Assembly (NCBI RefSeq): GCF_900128455.1
Contig: NZ_LT635783.1
Location: 3,904,359 to 3,968,358, forward strand
DNA length: 64,000 nt
DNA from: Bacteroides mediterraneensis
Lineage (GTDB): Bacteria > Bacteroidota > Bacteroidia > Bacteroidales > Bacteroidaceae
Reading direction: 5' to 3'
The translations under genes and the position numbers were made by a program. Under the pieces are notes generated by a model. That model ran no database searches, was not told where the DNA came from, and saw only the letters and a list, made by a program, of their open reading frames with translations. Positions 1 through 9,548 of this stretch are shown in pieces (position 1 is the stretch's first letter; the number at the start of each line of letters is the position of its first letter).

Positions 1-2989
1 CCTTCCCGATACCATAGCCAGTGTCTTCCACGGAAAGTTGTGCATATCGTATGTCGTTTTCCGTGACCCATTCAGCCCGTACACGTACATATCCTTTGTC
101 AGTATATTTCAGGGCATTGGAAATCAGGTTGTCCAGAATCATCATGATGACCTCCTTGTCGAAAAACAGAATCATGTTCTCTTCTTCCACCTCTATTAAT
201 ATCTGTATGTTGGGATTGTTGTTCAACTCCTTGTATTTCAGTCCGGTTTCATAGACCGCGCTGGTCAGATTCCCTTTTGTGACACACAGTTTCTTGTTCT
301 GAGTCTCCGTTTTCCGGAAATCCAGTATCTGGTTAATCAGATTCAGCAGGCGGACAGCACTTTGGTGGATAACCGAAATCCGGTGATGGTCTTTGGGAGA
401 AAGGCTGCTGTTTTTCACCATGTCTTCCAGTGGTCCTAGAATCAAGGTAAGCGGCGTACGTAATTCGTGTGTAATGTTGGTGAAGAACCTCAACCGTTCG
501 TCATTCAATCTCTGTTCCTGTTCGTGACTCATCTTTTCAGACTCATACAGATACTCCAGGTTCAGTTTGCGTTTATAAGCCCACAGTCCGCCGATGAGGA
601 TTCCGATACCTCCAAGTACGTAAAGAATTTTTGCCCACCAGGAGAGCCAGAGGGGAGGAGCGATGACGATTTCCACTTTTGAGATATCGTTGGACCATTC
701 TTGGTTCCGGATGCGGGTTTTTACCTGGAACTCATATTTCCCCGGCGGCAGATTGCGGAAAGTCACGTTGTGCGGGTCTTTCACTGTGTACCACGCGTTT
801 TCAAGCCCCTTCAGCATATAGGCATATTCCACTCTTTCGTTCAAGGAATAATCCTGTATGTGGAAGGAAATATTGAAATTGTTCTGCAAAAATTTCAGCT
901 GTATACTCTCTTGGTTAATCAGGGGGATTTCCGTTTCATTGCTGTTTTCCGAGGTCAGCGGTTCATATATCGTTATTTTTCCGATAACGGCTTTGGGAGA
1001 TTGTTTTTTATCCAGAATCTGGCTGGGGGTAAAATAGCACAATCCGTTGGTCGAACCGAAGTAGAGAGTATGGTTTTTATCTTTGCAAACACTTCTACCC
1101 ATAAAACTGGCCATGGGGATATTGTCCCTGTAATCGTAATTGTAGATGTTCTGTCTGTCTTTTGATAAACAGCTGATTCCTTGGTTGGTACTGAACCAGA
1201 TATTTTTGTCGTCATCCTCTGTGATGGCCCAGATAAAGGTGTTGGTCAGTCCTTCATTGCGTTGGAAAATTTTATATTTCCAGGGGGACTGGTTGGATAT
1301 TTGTACCAGACCTTCTCCTGTGGCTGCCCATATCGTTCCCTGAGAATCTTCAAAAAGCTGGTTGATGGTATTGGATGGGAATCCTCTGAAAGTGTTGAAC
1401 TCCTTTAATTGTTTCCAATTGGGAGAATAAAGAAAAATTCCACTTCCAAAACTTCCTACCCATATTTGCCCTTTGGAGTCTTTGATGACTGAGCGTACCA
1501 GATTGTCGGGCATATTGATGTGATGGAGAATCTTTTGGGAGTTTCTGTCTATCTGAAAAACCCCTTCGCTCGTACCTACCCAGATGATGCCTTCCTTATC
1601 CTCAAAGAGTGACCGCACGTCATAGGTAGCCTGTTCCTTGGGAAAGATTTGCCGGAAGTTTTTAGTATGCTTATCATAGAACATGATACCTCCATAAAAG
1701 ATGCCGAACCAAAGGTTGCCTTTCTGGTCACACAATGCGGCCTGTATGGAGTTTCCACTAAGGTTTCCACTGTTTTCGGTATAAGTCGCTATTCTTTGTC
1801 CGTTTTCCAGTACGTTGATGCCTCCTCCGTCTGTGCCCACCCATAAAATGCCTTGTTTGTCAATGCAGACAGCACTGGCGATATGGGCATTTAAATTGCT
1901 TCCCGGAGAGTTGGGGGAATAGCTGAACGATTTGAACAAGGCTGCATTGGGACTGAGAAAGTTCACTCCTCCTCCCCATGTGCCGGCCCAGATGTTCTGG
2001 TGGGAATCTTGAAACAGGCAACGTACGGTCGAATTATTAAGGTTGTATTCATTGTCTCCTGCCTGAATGAAGTGGACCTCTTCGGCTGTGTTGAACATGC
2101 TTTTGGACAGGTCAATAATGGCGATGCCGCCAAATTCCGTAGCCACCCACAGCTCGTGTTCATTGAATTGCTGGATGTCGTAAATGCGGTGGGAAAGAGG
2201 TGAGCCTTTTTCTCCAATCCGGATGAAGTCTTCCGTTTCAGGTTTATAAAGTGCCAGTCCCTTTTCTGTGCCAATCCAGATGTTGCCTGTATTGTCTTTG
2301 AAAATGCATTGTACGTTGTTGCTTGGGAGGGTGTGGATGTCTTGTTTGTCGTACGTAAAGTTCCTGATTCTTTTGTCCTTGATGGAAAGGATACTCATTC
2401 CATGCTGTGCGTGTCCGATATATAAGTTTCCTTTGTGGTCGTCTGCTACTGCCCAGACCGTATTACTTGGGAGTCCGGGGACAGTACCCTGATTATAATG
2501 TGTGAATTTTCCGGTAGCTTTATCCAGATAGTCGATACCTCTCCAGTACGTGGTTATCCATAAATTTCCATCGGCTGCTACCGACAGGCTGGTGACATCG
2601 TTGGTAGCGATGCTGTTTGGGTCTTTGGGGTTGTGTTGGAAGACAATCTGCTGGCATGTCTTATAGTTGAATGCATTTAACCCTGCCCGTTGGGTGGCAA
2701 TCCATAGAATGGGTTCTTTGGGGTCGTCCAACAGACAATTTAGTTCATTGCCCGTCAAGTTGAGTGAACTCCTTTCTTCTTTTTTGTAGAATGAGGTGAA
2801 GGAATTTCCCTCCAATTTGTTCAGTCCTTCTTCGGTGGCAAACCAGAGATAACCGTTTTTGTCTTCCGCGATGTCGATGACATAGCTGTTGGAGAGCTTT
2901 TTCTCCAGTCCTAACTTTTTTATGGTGTAGGGTTGTGCTTGGATAACAAGGAATTGCAGGAGTAAAAGTAAGGTAAAACAAGTTCTCAT
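1..2989 (-). CDS. Hybrid two-component system sensor (HTCS), 3' end cut by window
   Basis: This is the N-terminal 996 codons of a SusR-independent PUL regulator that senses a glycan fragment in the periplasm and controls the divergent PUL. Translated from the complement, it starts MRTCFTLLLLLQF (signal peptide). It continues with many repeats of the two-component regulator propeller type (NGYLWFATEEGLNKL, GNIWIGTEKGL, GILWVGTDGGG), a Y_Y_Y domain with NLPPGKYEFQVKT, one membrane helix near residue 780, and a HisKA box FFTNITHELRTPLT with His841. An ATPase N box LDNLISNALKYT follows near residue 957 and the frame runs off the window in the G1 box DTGYGIG. The receiver and AraC-type DNA-binding domains expected of the family would lie to the left, outside the window. 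Only the 3' part is missing; no internal stop was met in the reading. Confidence 0.95.
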   Translation of the reverse strand, partial: MRTCFTLLLLLQFLVIQAQPYTIKKLGLEKKLSNSYVIDIAEDKNGYLWFATEEGLNKLEGNSFTSFYKKEERSSLNLTGNELNCLLDDPKEPILWIATQRAGLNAFNYKTCQQIVFQHNPKDPNSIATNDVTSLSVAADGNLWITTYWRGIDYLDKATGKFTHYNQGTVPGLPSNTVWAVADDHKGNLYIGHAQHGMSILSIKDKRIRNFTYDKQDIHTLPSNNVQCIFKDNTGNIWIGTEKGLALYKPETEDFIRIGEKGSPLSHRIYDIQQFNEHELWVATEFGGIAIIDLSKSMFNTAEEVHFIQAGDNEYNLNNSTVRCLFQDSHQNIWAGTWGGGVNFLSPNAALFKSFSYSPNSPGSNLNAHIASAVCIDKQGILWVGTDGGGINVLENGQRIATYTENSGNLSGNSIQAALCDQKGNLWFGIFYGGIMFYDKHTKNFRQIFPKEQATYDVRSLFEDKEGIIWVGTSEGVFQIDRNSQKILHHINMPDNLVRSVIKDSKGQIWVGSFGSGIFLYSPNWKQLKEFNTFRGFPSNTINQLFEDSQGTIWAATGEGLVQISNQSPWKYKIFQRNEGLTNTFIWAITEDDDKNIWFSTNQGISCLSKDRQNIYNYDYRDNIPMASFMGRSVCKDKNHTLYFGSTNGLCYFTPSQILDKKQSPKAVIGKITIYEPLTSENSNETEIPLINQESIQLKFLQNNFNISFHIQDYSLNERVEYAYMLKGLENAWYTVKDPHNVTFRNLPPGKYEFQVKTRIRNQEWSNDISKVEIVIAPPLWLSWWAKILYVLGGIGILIGGLWAYKRKLNLEYLYESEKMSHEQEQRLNDERLRFFTNITHELRTPLTLILGPLEDMVKNSSLSPKDHHRISVIHQSAVRLLNLINQILDFRKTETQNKKLCVTKGNLTSAVYETGLKYKELNNNPNIQILIEVEEENMILFFDKEVIMMILDNLISNALKYTDKGYVRVRAEWVTENDIRYAQLSVEDTGYGIGK

Positions 2990-3010
2990 ATCATAGATTT
3001 TTTATCGTTT

Positions 3011-3018
3011 CAAAAATA
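3011..3018 (-). promoter_or_regulatory. Predicted -7 promoter element of the HTCS gene
   Basis: On the minus strand this reads TATTTTTG, a match to the Bacteroides -7 consensus TAnnTTTG, about 22 bases before the HTCS start codon. No clear TTTG -33 box is seen at the expected distance, so the promoter may be activator dependent. Confidence 0.5.
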
Positions 3019-3047
3019 CGAATATTTGTGGAATTAACAGTATGTAA

Positions 3048-3086
3048 ATCGTGCAATGAGCGATTTGTGGTCGCTCATTGCACGAT
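3048..3086. promoter_or_regulatory. Perfect 16-bp inverted repeat between divergent PUL promoters
   Basis: ATCGTGCAATGAGCGA (3048-3063) is repeated exactly as its reverse complement at 3071-3086 across a 7-base spacer. It lies between the predicted promoters of the HTCS gene and of the susCD operon. Neither side carries a T-run, and with the predicted start sites it would be transcribed by neither promoter. A protein-binding operator is therefore more likely than a terminator. The binding protein is unknown; the HTCS is the obvious candidate but this is inference. Confidence 0.5.
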
Positions 3087-3115
3087 AGGTTTTATATTAA
3101 ATTTAAGGTAATAAG

Positions 3116-3123
3116 TATTTTCG
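3116..3123 (+). promoter_or_regulatory. Weak -7-like element before the PUL operon
   Basis: TATTTTCG differs from TAnnTTTG at one base and lies about 40 bases before the lipoprotein start. There is no clear -33 box, which would fit a promoter that needs the HTCS activator. Confidence 0.3.
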
Positions 3124-3163
3124 CACTCGAAAAAATAATGTTTAATCATAAATGCTAATAATT

Positions 3164-4695
3164 ATGAGGACAAGATTCTTGAAAGTTTCTTTGCTCTGTG
3201 TGCTTTTTGCCACAGGGGTCTTTGTAACAGGTTGTAGTGATGATAATAAGTATGCGGATGTGGATGGGGAAGCACCTGTTGCAGTATTAAAAGCTGACCA
3301 TATTCAGAGTGGTGCCGGACATGACTTCACGATTGAAGGAACGCTTACGGATGCAGACGGTATTTCTGCAATTAAATTGGAATGTGCAGATTTGTATCTG
3401 AACAAGACCATTGATTTGATTGATATTTATGGGGCTCCTCAAACCTCTTACGATTTGAGCTATAAATTCAGTCTGGCAAAAGATGAAGTCGGTGAACAGT
3501 TTACGGTAAAGGTAACCGTTATAGATGTCGGTGGACGTGAGACTTCACAAGATGTGTTGATTACAATGGACGGAGATTTTGAGAATCCCGTATTTGCAGT
3601 GGCTCCAGACAAGACTATCACCGTTTTGATGAAGGCTGACCGGAATCCTCAGTATACTTTGAACTTCACTGCTACTGATGATAGAAAGTTGGATTATGTA
3701 ACCATTGAGATTCCTGAACTGAGTGGTTTTGAAACTCGTACGGTGAGCGCGGAAGGAAAAGCTTCTTTGACTTTTAAAGAGGCTATAGTCTTTCCTAATG
3801 AAAGTCAAACTTATACGATTAATCTGACAGCTTATGATGCGGTAGGAAACAGCGTGACTTCTACTTGCAATGTGACGGTTTCAGAAATGCCTGACTTTGA
3901 AAAAATGTATTTGGCAGACGTAAAAACGGATGAAGAGCTGAACAGTGATGTATTTGGTGTGCCTATGGTTATCAATCATACTGGGGAATATCAATATAAA
4001 GCTCGTTATTACAACAAAGCTGCAGGTACAGAGATTTTCTTCCTTCCACAAAAGACCAGCTTTACTCCGATTTGTTTCGGATTGGATCCTGAAGATTCCA
4101 ATAAACTGACTGATGATCCGGAAACAGCAAAGCCGATTGTACTGGATACTCCTAATTATATTATGAGATTGATATAAATGTAAAACAGTCTACGTATACT
4201 ATAAAGACTTATTCTGTCAATGAGGCTACCGACCCTATCAACTATGAATATGGACAGCCTTGTTTCGATGTATGGGAGAATGGTACTGAGTTCATCAACT
4301 TCTATATAGGATGGGGTGGTTCTCCTCAGGACGCAGGCGAACATCTGTTTGTCCAAGATGCCAATAATCCTCATTTGTTCTATTATCCGGCTGCAGGTGC
4401 TACTTGGTCTTTGGAATCAGGTGAAGAACTGAACTTCATTATTTCCAATTATCACCCAAGTGGTTGGTGGGACCATGTAGAATGGCGTTGTGATAATTCT
4501 ACGGACATTGAGAAGTTTGGATATTTTAGCAAGAAAAATGATGTGAATCCGAACTGGGAAGGTACCAACCAAAAATGGTCGGATGGTTCTTCCGTACAGG
4601 ACAACTGGATGAAGCCGGTTATCACCAAAGGAGGAAATTATCGCTTTGAGTTTGATGCCCATCTGGGTAGAGGTAAAATTGTCCCTGCTAATTAA
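3164..4695 (+). pseudogene. Frameshifted surface lipoprotein of the PUL (putative glycan-binding protein)
   Basis: The first part (3164-4177) starts MRTRFLKVSLLCVLF and has a lipobox ending at VTGC, then two Ig-like repeats with aspartate-rich turns (TDADGISAIKLE, TATDDRKLDYVTIE) and a third domain. That frame ends at a TAA just after VLDTPNYIMRLI. In the next frame, 4156-4695 continues without interruption (LYYEIDINVKQSTYTIKTYS ... GRGKIVPAN). The two halves join naturally as TPNY-YEIDINVK if one base is restored in the AT-rich stretch at about 4154-4166. The gene is first in the operon, 20 bases before susC, where PULs often carry a surface glycan-binding protein. It may be a true pseudogene, a recent mutation or a sequencing error. 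An in-frame Met lies upstream at 3152, but the signal peptide favours 3164. I see no family I can name with certainty; the repeats resemble DUF4625-type Ig domains. Confidence 0.75.
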
Positions 4696-4715
4696 TTAAC
4701 CAATAATCATAAAAC

Positions 4716-7700
4716 ATGAAGAAACAATTTTTAATTGTATGTCTGATGCTGCTCTCGTTGTGTGGCTATGCACAGACACTTACTGTGAAAGGAACGGTAA
4801 CTTCAGCTTCCGACAAGGAACCTATGATTGGTGCCACCGTGCAGATCAAAGGTACAGGAAATGGAACGATTACCGGATTGGATGGTGACTATACGTTGAC
4901 GAACGTCTCTTCAAATGCCGTACTGGTCTTTTCTTCTATTGGATATGACACACAGGAAATCCCTGTAAATGGAAAGACAGTCATTAATGTCGTATTGAAA
5001 GAAGCTACCGAGTTGTTGGATGAAGTAGTCGTAATCGGTTACGGTACTGTAAAGAAAAGTGACTTGACCAGCTCCATTTCTACTGTAAAAGGAGAAGAAA
5101 TCACGCAGTCTGTAACGGGTAATGCCATGGATGCCTTGCAAGGAAAAATCAATGGTGTGCAAGTAGCCAGCGGTGGTGGACCGGGTACTACTCCGAAGGT
5201 CTTGATTCGTGGTGTCACTACTGTCAACGGTAGTAATCCGCTTTATGTAGTGGACGGTATGCCGGTTGGTGATAACATCAATTTCTTGAACAGCAATGAT
5301 ATTGAATCAATGGAAGTATTGAAGGATGCTTCTGCAGCTGCTATTTATGGTACTCGTGCCTCTAACGGTGTTATCTTGATTACTACGAAAAAAGGTAAAT
5401 CTGGTAAGGCAAATGTGAACTTTAGTGCTTCTGTAGGTTTCCAGACCATTGCGAAACCGGATATGGCAGATGCCGCTGAATATAAAGAAGTATATAACAA
5501 ACGTTATACGAACGATGGCTCTACTTCCAACTGGAACGATACGGGAGCTACTACCAATCCGGGCGGAACAGACTGGTGGGATACAGTGGTCAACAAGACT
5601 GCCTTGGTTCAGAACTATGCTTTGAGTGTGGCTGGAGGTACAGACAAGCTGGTATATAACTTCAGCTTGGGTTATTACCGTAACAACTCTCAGTTTGATG
5701 TAGGTTATTGGGATAAGATTAACGTACGTTTGAACACCGAATATACCTTTAATAAGTATGTAAAGATGGGTGTGGACATTGCGCCTCGTATGGAATCATG
5801 GGACGATACACCGAATCAGTTCTCATCTGCCATGTCAATGGACCCTACTACTCCTGTATTCAAACCGGAATCAGAATGGGTAGATAATGAATACAACAAT
5901 TACCAGCGTTCTTATAACAACCAGACTTGGAACCCGGCAGGTTCTATTGCCCGTTCCAACAGTCATTCACGTGAGATGGGTGCACTCTTGAATGCTTATT
6001 TGCAGATTAACCCTATCCAGAAACTGACTTTGCGTACACAGTTTGGTACCAATGCACATTTCCGTCGTTCAGACAGCTTTACACCGGAATTTAGCTTGGA
6101 CCCACTGGAAAAGACCGATTTGAATGAAATTTCTCGTCAGTCACAGGAATGGTTAGACTGGAACTGGACAAACACCATTACTTATGCCGACACTTTTGCT
6201 GAAAAGCATAACTTGAATGTCATGGGAGGTTTCACTGCAGAACGTTATGCATGGTATAACACGAAAGCTTTACGTCGTGATTTGCCGAGCAACATCGATC
6301 AGATGCAGGAAGTAAATGCCGGTAATGCAGACAATGCAGAGGCTTATGGTGAAACTACTTTCAACTCCATGGTTTCTTTCCTGGGACGTGTGATGTATAA
6401 CTACGCTAACCGTTATTATATTTCTGCTTCGTTACGTGCGGATGGTTCATCTCGTTTCCCTGCAGGAAATAAATATGCGTTGTTCCCATCTGTTTCTGCT
6501 TCTTGGCGTGTAATCAGTGAGGAATTTATGCAAAACCAGTCAATCTTCAGTGACTTGAAAGTCCGTGGAGGTTGGGGTCGTGTAGGTAACCAGAACATTG
6601 ACAACAATGCCACTCTGACTTTGTTGGACCAGACACAGTATTATTTTGGTAAGACAAGTACATTGGCAAACGGTTACTTTATTTCTACCGTAGGTAATAA
6701 TCAGCTGAAATGGGAAACCGTGGAAGACTGGAACGTGGGATTGGATATGTCATTCCTTGAATCTCGTTTGGGCGTGACTTTTGAATATTTCCAGAAGAAG
6801 TCAAAGGACATGCTGTATGAAAAACAGAATATCTTCGCAATCGGTTATCCGAACTGGAACAGTACAGTATGGATGAACGTAGGTAGCATGAAGGCATACG
6901 GATGGGAATTAGGTTTGGACTGGCGTGATCAGAAGGGTGATTTCTCTTATAACATCGGTTTGAACTTGTCTTCTGTACGTAATAAAGCCATCAAGTTCTC
7001 TGGTGATGGACCGATTTATACCGGTGGATTCAACAGTGACCAGATTATCAGCAACGAGGATGGAGGTCTGATTTCTCGTTTCTATGGTTATGTGGCAGAC
7101 GGACTGTTCCAGAACTGGGAAGAAGTTTATGCGCATACCGACGAACACGGAAATCTGATTCAGCCTAATGCTCAGCCTGGAGATATCCGTTTCAAGGACT
7201 TGAATCACGATGGTACTTTGGATGCCAGCGACAAGACTTTCATCGGTAACCCTTATCCGGACCTGATGATTGGTTTGAACCTGGGATTTACGTATAAGAA
7301 CATTGATTTTGCCGCCAACTTCTATGGTACTGTGGGAAATGATATCTTTAATACGACAAAAGGATATTATTCTGGTGCCAACGGTCAGAATGTATGGGCC
7401 GGCACACTGAATAAGGCATGGGATGGTGAAGGAACAAGCAACGACATTCCTCGCTTGTCTTATAACGACCTGAACCTGAACTATCAGCGTGTGTCTAGCT
7501 TCTATGTGGAAGATGGCTCTTATTTGCGTTGTAAATTGTTGCAGATTGGATATACCTTGCCTAAACAATGGGTAGGAGGTGCAAACTTGCGTATTTCATT
7601 CTCTGCACAGAATCCGTTTACGATTACCGGTTATTCAGGTATGGACCCGGAACGTCCGATGCTGGATGGTAGTGTAATTGAAACAGGTATCGATAACATT

Positions 7701-7751
7701 GCTTATCCGAACCCGCGTACATTCTTGTTTGGTATAGACTTTAAATTTTAA
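4716..7751 (+). CDS. SusC-like TonB-dependent outer membrane transporter
   Basis: Imports oligosaccharides across the outer membrane with energy from TonB. The 1011-residue protein has a signal peptide MKKQFLIVCLMLLSLCGYAQ, a carboxypeptidase-regulatory-like beta-sandwich (VKGTVTSASDKEPMIGATVQ, residues 24-100) and the SusC TonB-box region DEVVVIGYGTVKKSDLT. The plug follows, with the hallmark NPLYVVDGMPV and SIEVLKDASAAAIYGTRA-type motif (here MEVLKDASAAAIYGTRASN), then a 22-strand barrel ending in the aromatic C-terminus FLFGIDFKF. Length is typical. The partner SusD follows after 13 bases. No SusC-type sigma/anti-sigma N-terminal extension is present, which agrees with control by the neighbouring HTCS. 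Confidence 0.97.
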   Translation: MKKQFLIVCLMLLSLCGYAQTLTVKGTVTSASDKEPMIGATVQIKGTGNGTITGLDGDYTLTNVSSNAVLVFSSIGYDTQEIPVNGKTVINVVLKEATELLDEVVVIGYGTVKKSDLTSSISTVKGEEITQSVTGNAMDALQGKINGVQVASGGGPGTTPKVLIRGVTTVNGSNPLYVVDGMPVGDNINFLNSNDIESMEVLKDASAAAIYGTRASNGVILITTKKGKSGKANVNFSASVGFQTIAKPDMADAAEYKEVYNKRYTNDGSTSNWNDTGATTNPGGTDWWDTVVNKTALVQNYALSVAGGTDKLVYNFSLGYYRNNSQFDVGYWDKINVRLNTEYTFNKYVKMGVDIAPRMESWDDTPNQFSSAMSMDPTTPVFKPESEWVDNEYNNYQRSYNNQTWNPAGSIARSNSHSREMGALLNAYLQINPIQKLTLRTQFGTNAHFRRSDSFTPEFSLDPLEKTDLNEISRQSQEWLDWNWTNTITYADTFAEKHNLNVMGGFTAERYAWYNTKALRRDLPSNIDQMQEVNAGNADNAEAYGETTFNSMVSFLGRVMYNYANRYYISASLRADGSSRFPAGNKYALFPSVSASWRVISEEFMQNQSIFSDLKVRGGWGRVGNQNIDNNATLTLLDQTQYYFGKTSTLANGYFISTVGNNQLKWETVEDWNVGLDMSFLESRLGVTFEYFQKKSKDMLYEKQNIFAIGYPNWNSTVWMNVGSMKAYGWELGLDWRDQKGDFSYNIGLNLSSVRNKAIKFSGDGPIYTGGFNSDQIISNEDGGLISRFYGYVADGLFQNWEEVYAHTDEHGNLIQPNAQPGDIRFKDLNHDGTLDASDKTFIGNPYPDLMIGLNLGFTYKNIDFAANFYGTVGNDIFNTTKGYYSGANGQNVWAGTLNKAWDGEGTSNDIPRLSYNDLNLNYQRVSSFYVEDGSYLRCKLLQIGYTLPKQWVGGANLRISFSAQNPFTITGYSGMDPERPMLDGSVIETGIDNIAYPNPRTFLFGIDFKF

Positions 7752-7764
7752 TTCTTGAATAACT

Positions 7765-9462
7765 ATGAAACAGCTATTAGCAATATTAACATTGTTTTCC
7801 TCGCTGGCCTTTACTTCTTGCGAAGACTTCCTGACGGAAGAGGTGCGTGGACAGCAGAACCTCGACACTTATTTCACTACAGCCGATGAGTGCGAGTCCT
7901 ATATTACCGGCTGCTACCAGGATATTACCTGTGGCGGATGGTGGAACATCAATACGGTATGGCTTTTGTCTGAGATGTGTAGTGATGATGCGTGGATGGG
8001 AAATACCACACAGAGTCAGAGTGACTATATCTCATTGGCTCATTACCAAGGTAATGGAGCAAGCAATGGTCCGATTTCTAACTTCTGGCAGTATCGTTAT
8101 AAAGGTATCCTGCGTTGCAATGTGGCTATCGACCGCATCGGAAATGCAGGTCTGGAAGATAAAGAACTTCAGAACCGTTTAGTGGCAGAGGCTCGTTTCC
8201 TGCGTGGATATTTCTATTTTGAACTGGCTAGAAACTTCGGAGGAGTTCCTCTGATTACAGAGTTCAAGATGCCGGAAGAAATTCAGGGCATTACTCGTGC
8301 TTCGTTGGAAGATACTTATAAGTTTATTGAAGAAGATTTGAAGGCTGCTGCCGAAGTATTGCCTAAACGTAGTGAATATGCCGATGCGGACATGGGACGT
8401 GCTACCAGTGGAGCTGCATTGGGTTTGCTGGGTAAGGTTTATCTGTATCAGGAAAAGTGGACAGAAGCTCGTGATGTGTTGCAGAAACTGATTCCGGAAT
8501 CTGGTTATACAGGAGAAGATGCACAGACTACCGAATATGATTTGCTTCCTGACTTTGGAAATGTATGGAACAAGAACTATGACAACAGTGTGGAAAGCCT
8601 TTTCGAAGTGCAATATGAATATCATCCTACATTGGCATTAGGAGGTTCTCTTTCAACGGTGACAGGTGCCCGTAGCTGTGGTGCCGCATTGGGAGACGGA
8701 TGGGCATGGTGCCAGCCTTCTGCCAACTTGGAAGCTGCTTATAGTGAAGATGATGTACGTCGTGAATGGACAATTATCAAAACTGGATGTACGGAAATCA
8801 AAGGAGAAACAGCCGAGAACTTTGAGAAAATCTTGAAGGATAATCAGGACATTGCCAATTATAAGGATTATGTGGAAAGATATAATCTGCCGGAAAATTG
8901 CTTGGTAATTGATCCTTCGGGTCATAAATCAGCTCGTATCATCCGTAAATATTATCTTCCATTGGATGACCGTCCAGAAGTGTATAATACTGATAAGAGC
9001 CCGCTGAATCATCGTATCTTGCGTTATGCGGATGTATTGCTGATGTATGCGGAAGCTTGCAACGAATTGGGAGATGATACACATGCACAGGTTGCGCTGA
9101 ACCGTGTACGTAATCGTGCAGGTCTGGCTTCTGTGACTGTGACTGGTAATGACCTTCGTCATGCCATCCGTAATGAACGTCGTCTGGAACTGGCTTTTGA
9201 ACAGAACCGTTTGTATGATATCCGCCGCTGGAAAGACGACAATGGCAAACCGGTAATCGCCAACTTGATGGGTGAAAATGGTTCATTTGTAAAATGGAAC
9301 ACAGACCCTGCTACCCGTGATGCAATGGAATGGGATAATCAGGGTGAAGCAAGCGACAAAGGAAAATCATTCCGCGAAGACCGTGACCTTCTTTTCCCGA
9401 TACCTTTGTATGAGGTAACGATGTCTAATGGTTCTATTGAACAGAACCCGAATTGGAACTAA
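7765..9462 (+). CDS. SusD-like outer membrane glycan-binding lipoprotein
   Basis: Surface lid and binding partner of the upstream SusC. The 565-residue protein has a lipobox (LAFTSCEDFLTEE, Cys near residue 20), the N-terminal SusD-like segment with YRGILRCN-type helix (RYKGILRCNVAIDRI) and the TPR scaffold containing EARFLRGYFYFELARNFGGV. The C-terminal RagB/SusD region has LNHRILRYADVLLMYAEACNE-type sequence (visible as ILRYADVLLMYAEA), NRVRNRAGL and ERRLELAFEQNRLYDIRRW. Length and order of motifs are those of the family. It is co-transcribed with susC (13-base gap) and is followed by a terminator-like hairpin. Confidence 0.97.
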   Translation: MKQLLAILTLFSSLAFTSCEDFLTEEVRGQQNLDTYFTTADECESYITGCYQDITCGGWWNINTVWLLSEMCSDDAWMGNTTQSQSDYISLAHYQGNGASNGPISNFWQYRYKGILRCNVAIDRIGNAGLEDKELQNRLVAEARFLRGYFYFELARNFGGVPLITEFKMPEEIQGITRASLEDTYKFIEEDLKAAAEVLPKRSEYADADMGRATSGAALGLLGKVYLYQEKWTEARDVLQKLIPESGYTGEDAQTTEYDLLPDFGNVWNKNYDNSVESLFEVQYEYHPTLALGGSLSTVTGARSCGAALGDGWAWCQPSANLEAAYSEDDVRREWTIIKTGCTEIKGETAENFEKILKDNQDIANYKDYVERYNLPENCLVIDPSGHKSARIIRKYYLPLDDRPEVYNTDKSPLNHRILRYADVLLMYAEACNELGDDTHAQVALNRVRNRAGLASVTVTGNDLRHAIRNERRLELAFEQNRLYDIRRWKDDNGKPVIANLMGENGSFVKWNTDPATRDAMEWDNQGEASDKGKSFREDRDLLFPIPLYEVTMSNGSIEQNPNWN

Positions 9463-9485
9463 TAGGGTAAAAAGATGAATTGATT

Positions 9486-9530
9486 ATGCCATTCAGAGGA
9501 ATGTCTTAAGTTCTTCTGGATGGCATTTTT
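9486..9530 (+). terminator. Terminator-like hairpin between susD and the enzyme genes
   Basis: A 16-bp stem (9486-9501 with 9511-9526, two G-U pairs) and a 9-base loop is followed directly by a run of five T. It sits 18 bases before the GH30 start. Since GH30 and GH2 have no obvious promoter of their own in the gap, it probably acts as a partial terminator that lowers enzyme transcript relative to susCD. Confidence 0.7.
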
Positions 9531-9548
9531 ATTTAAAATTTTGTAGTG

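Noticed and set aside
4375..4695. Separate small gene starting at TTG
   Set aside because: The same frame is open back to 4156 and continues the preceding lipoprotein; it is the 3' part of one frameshifted gene.
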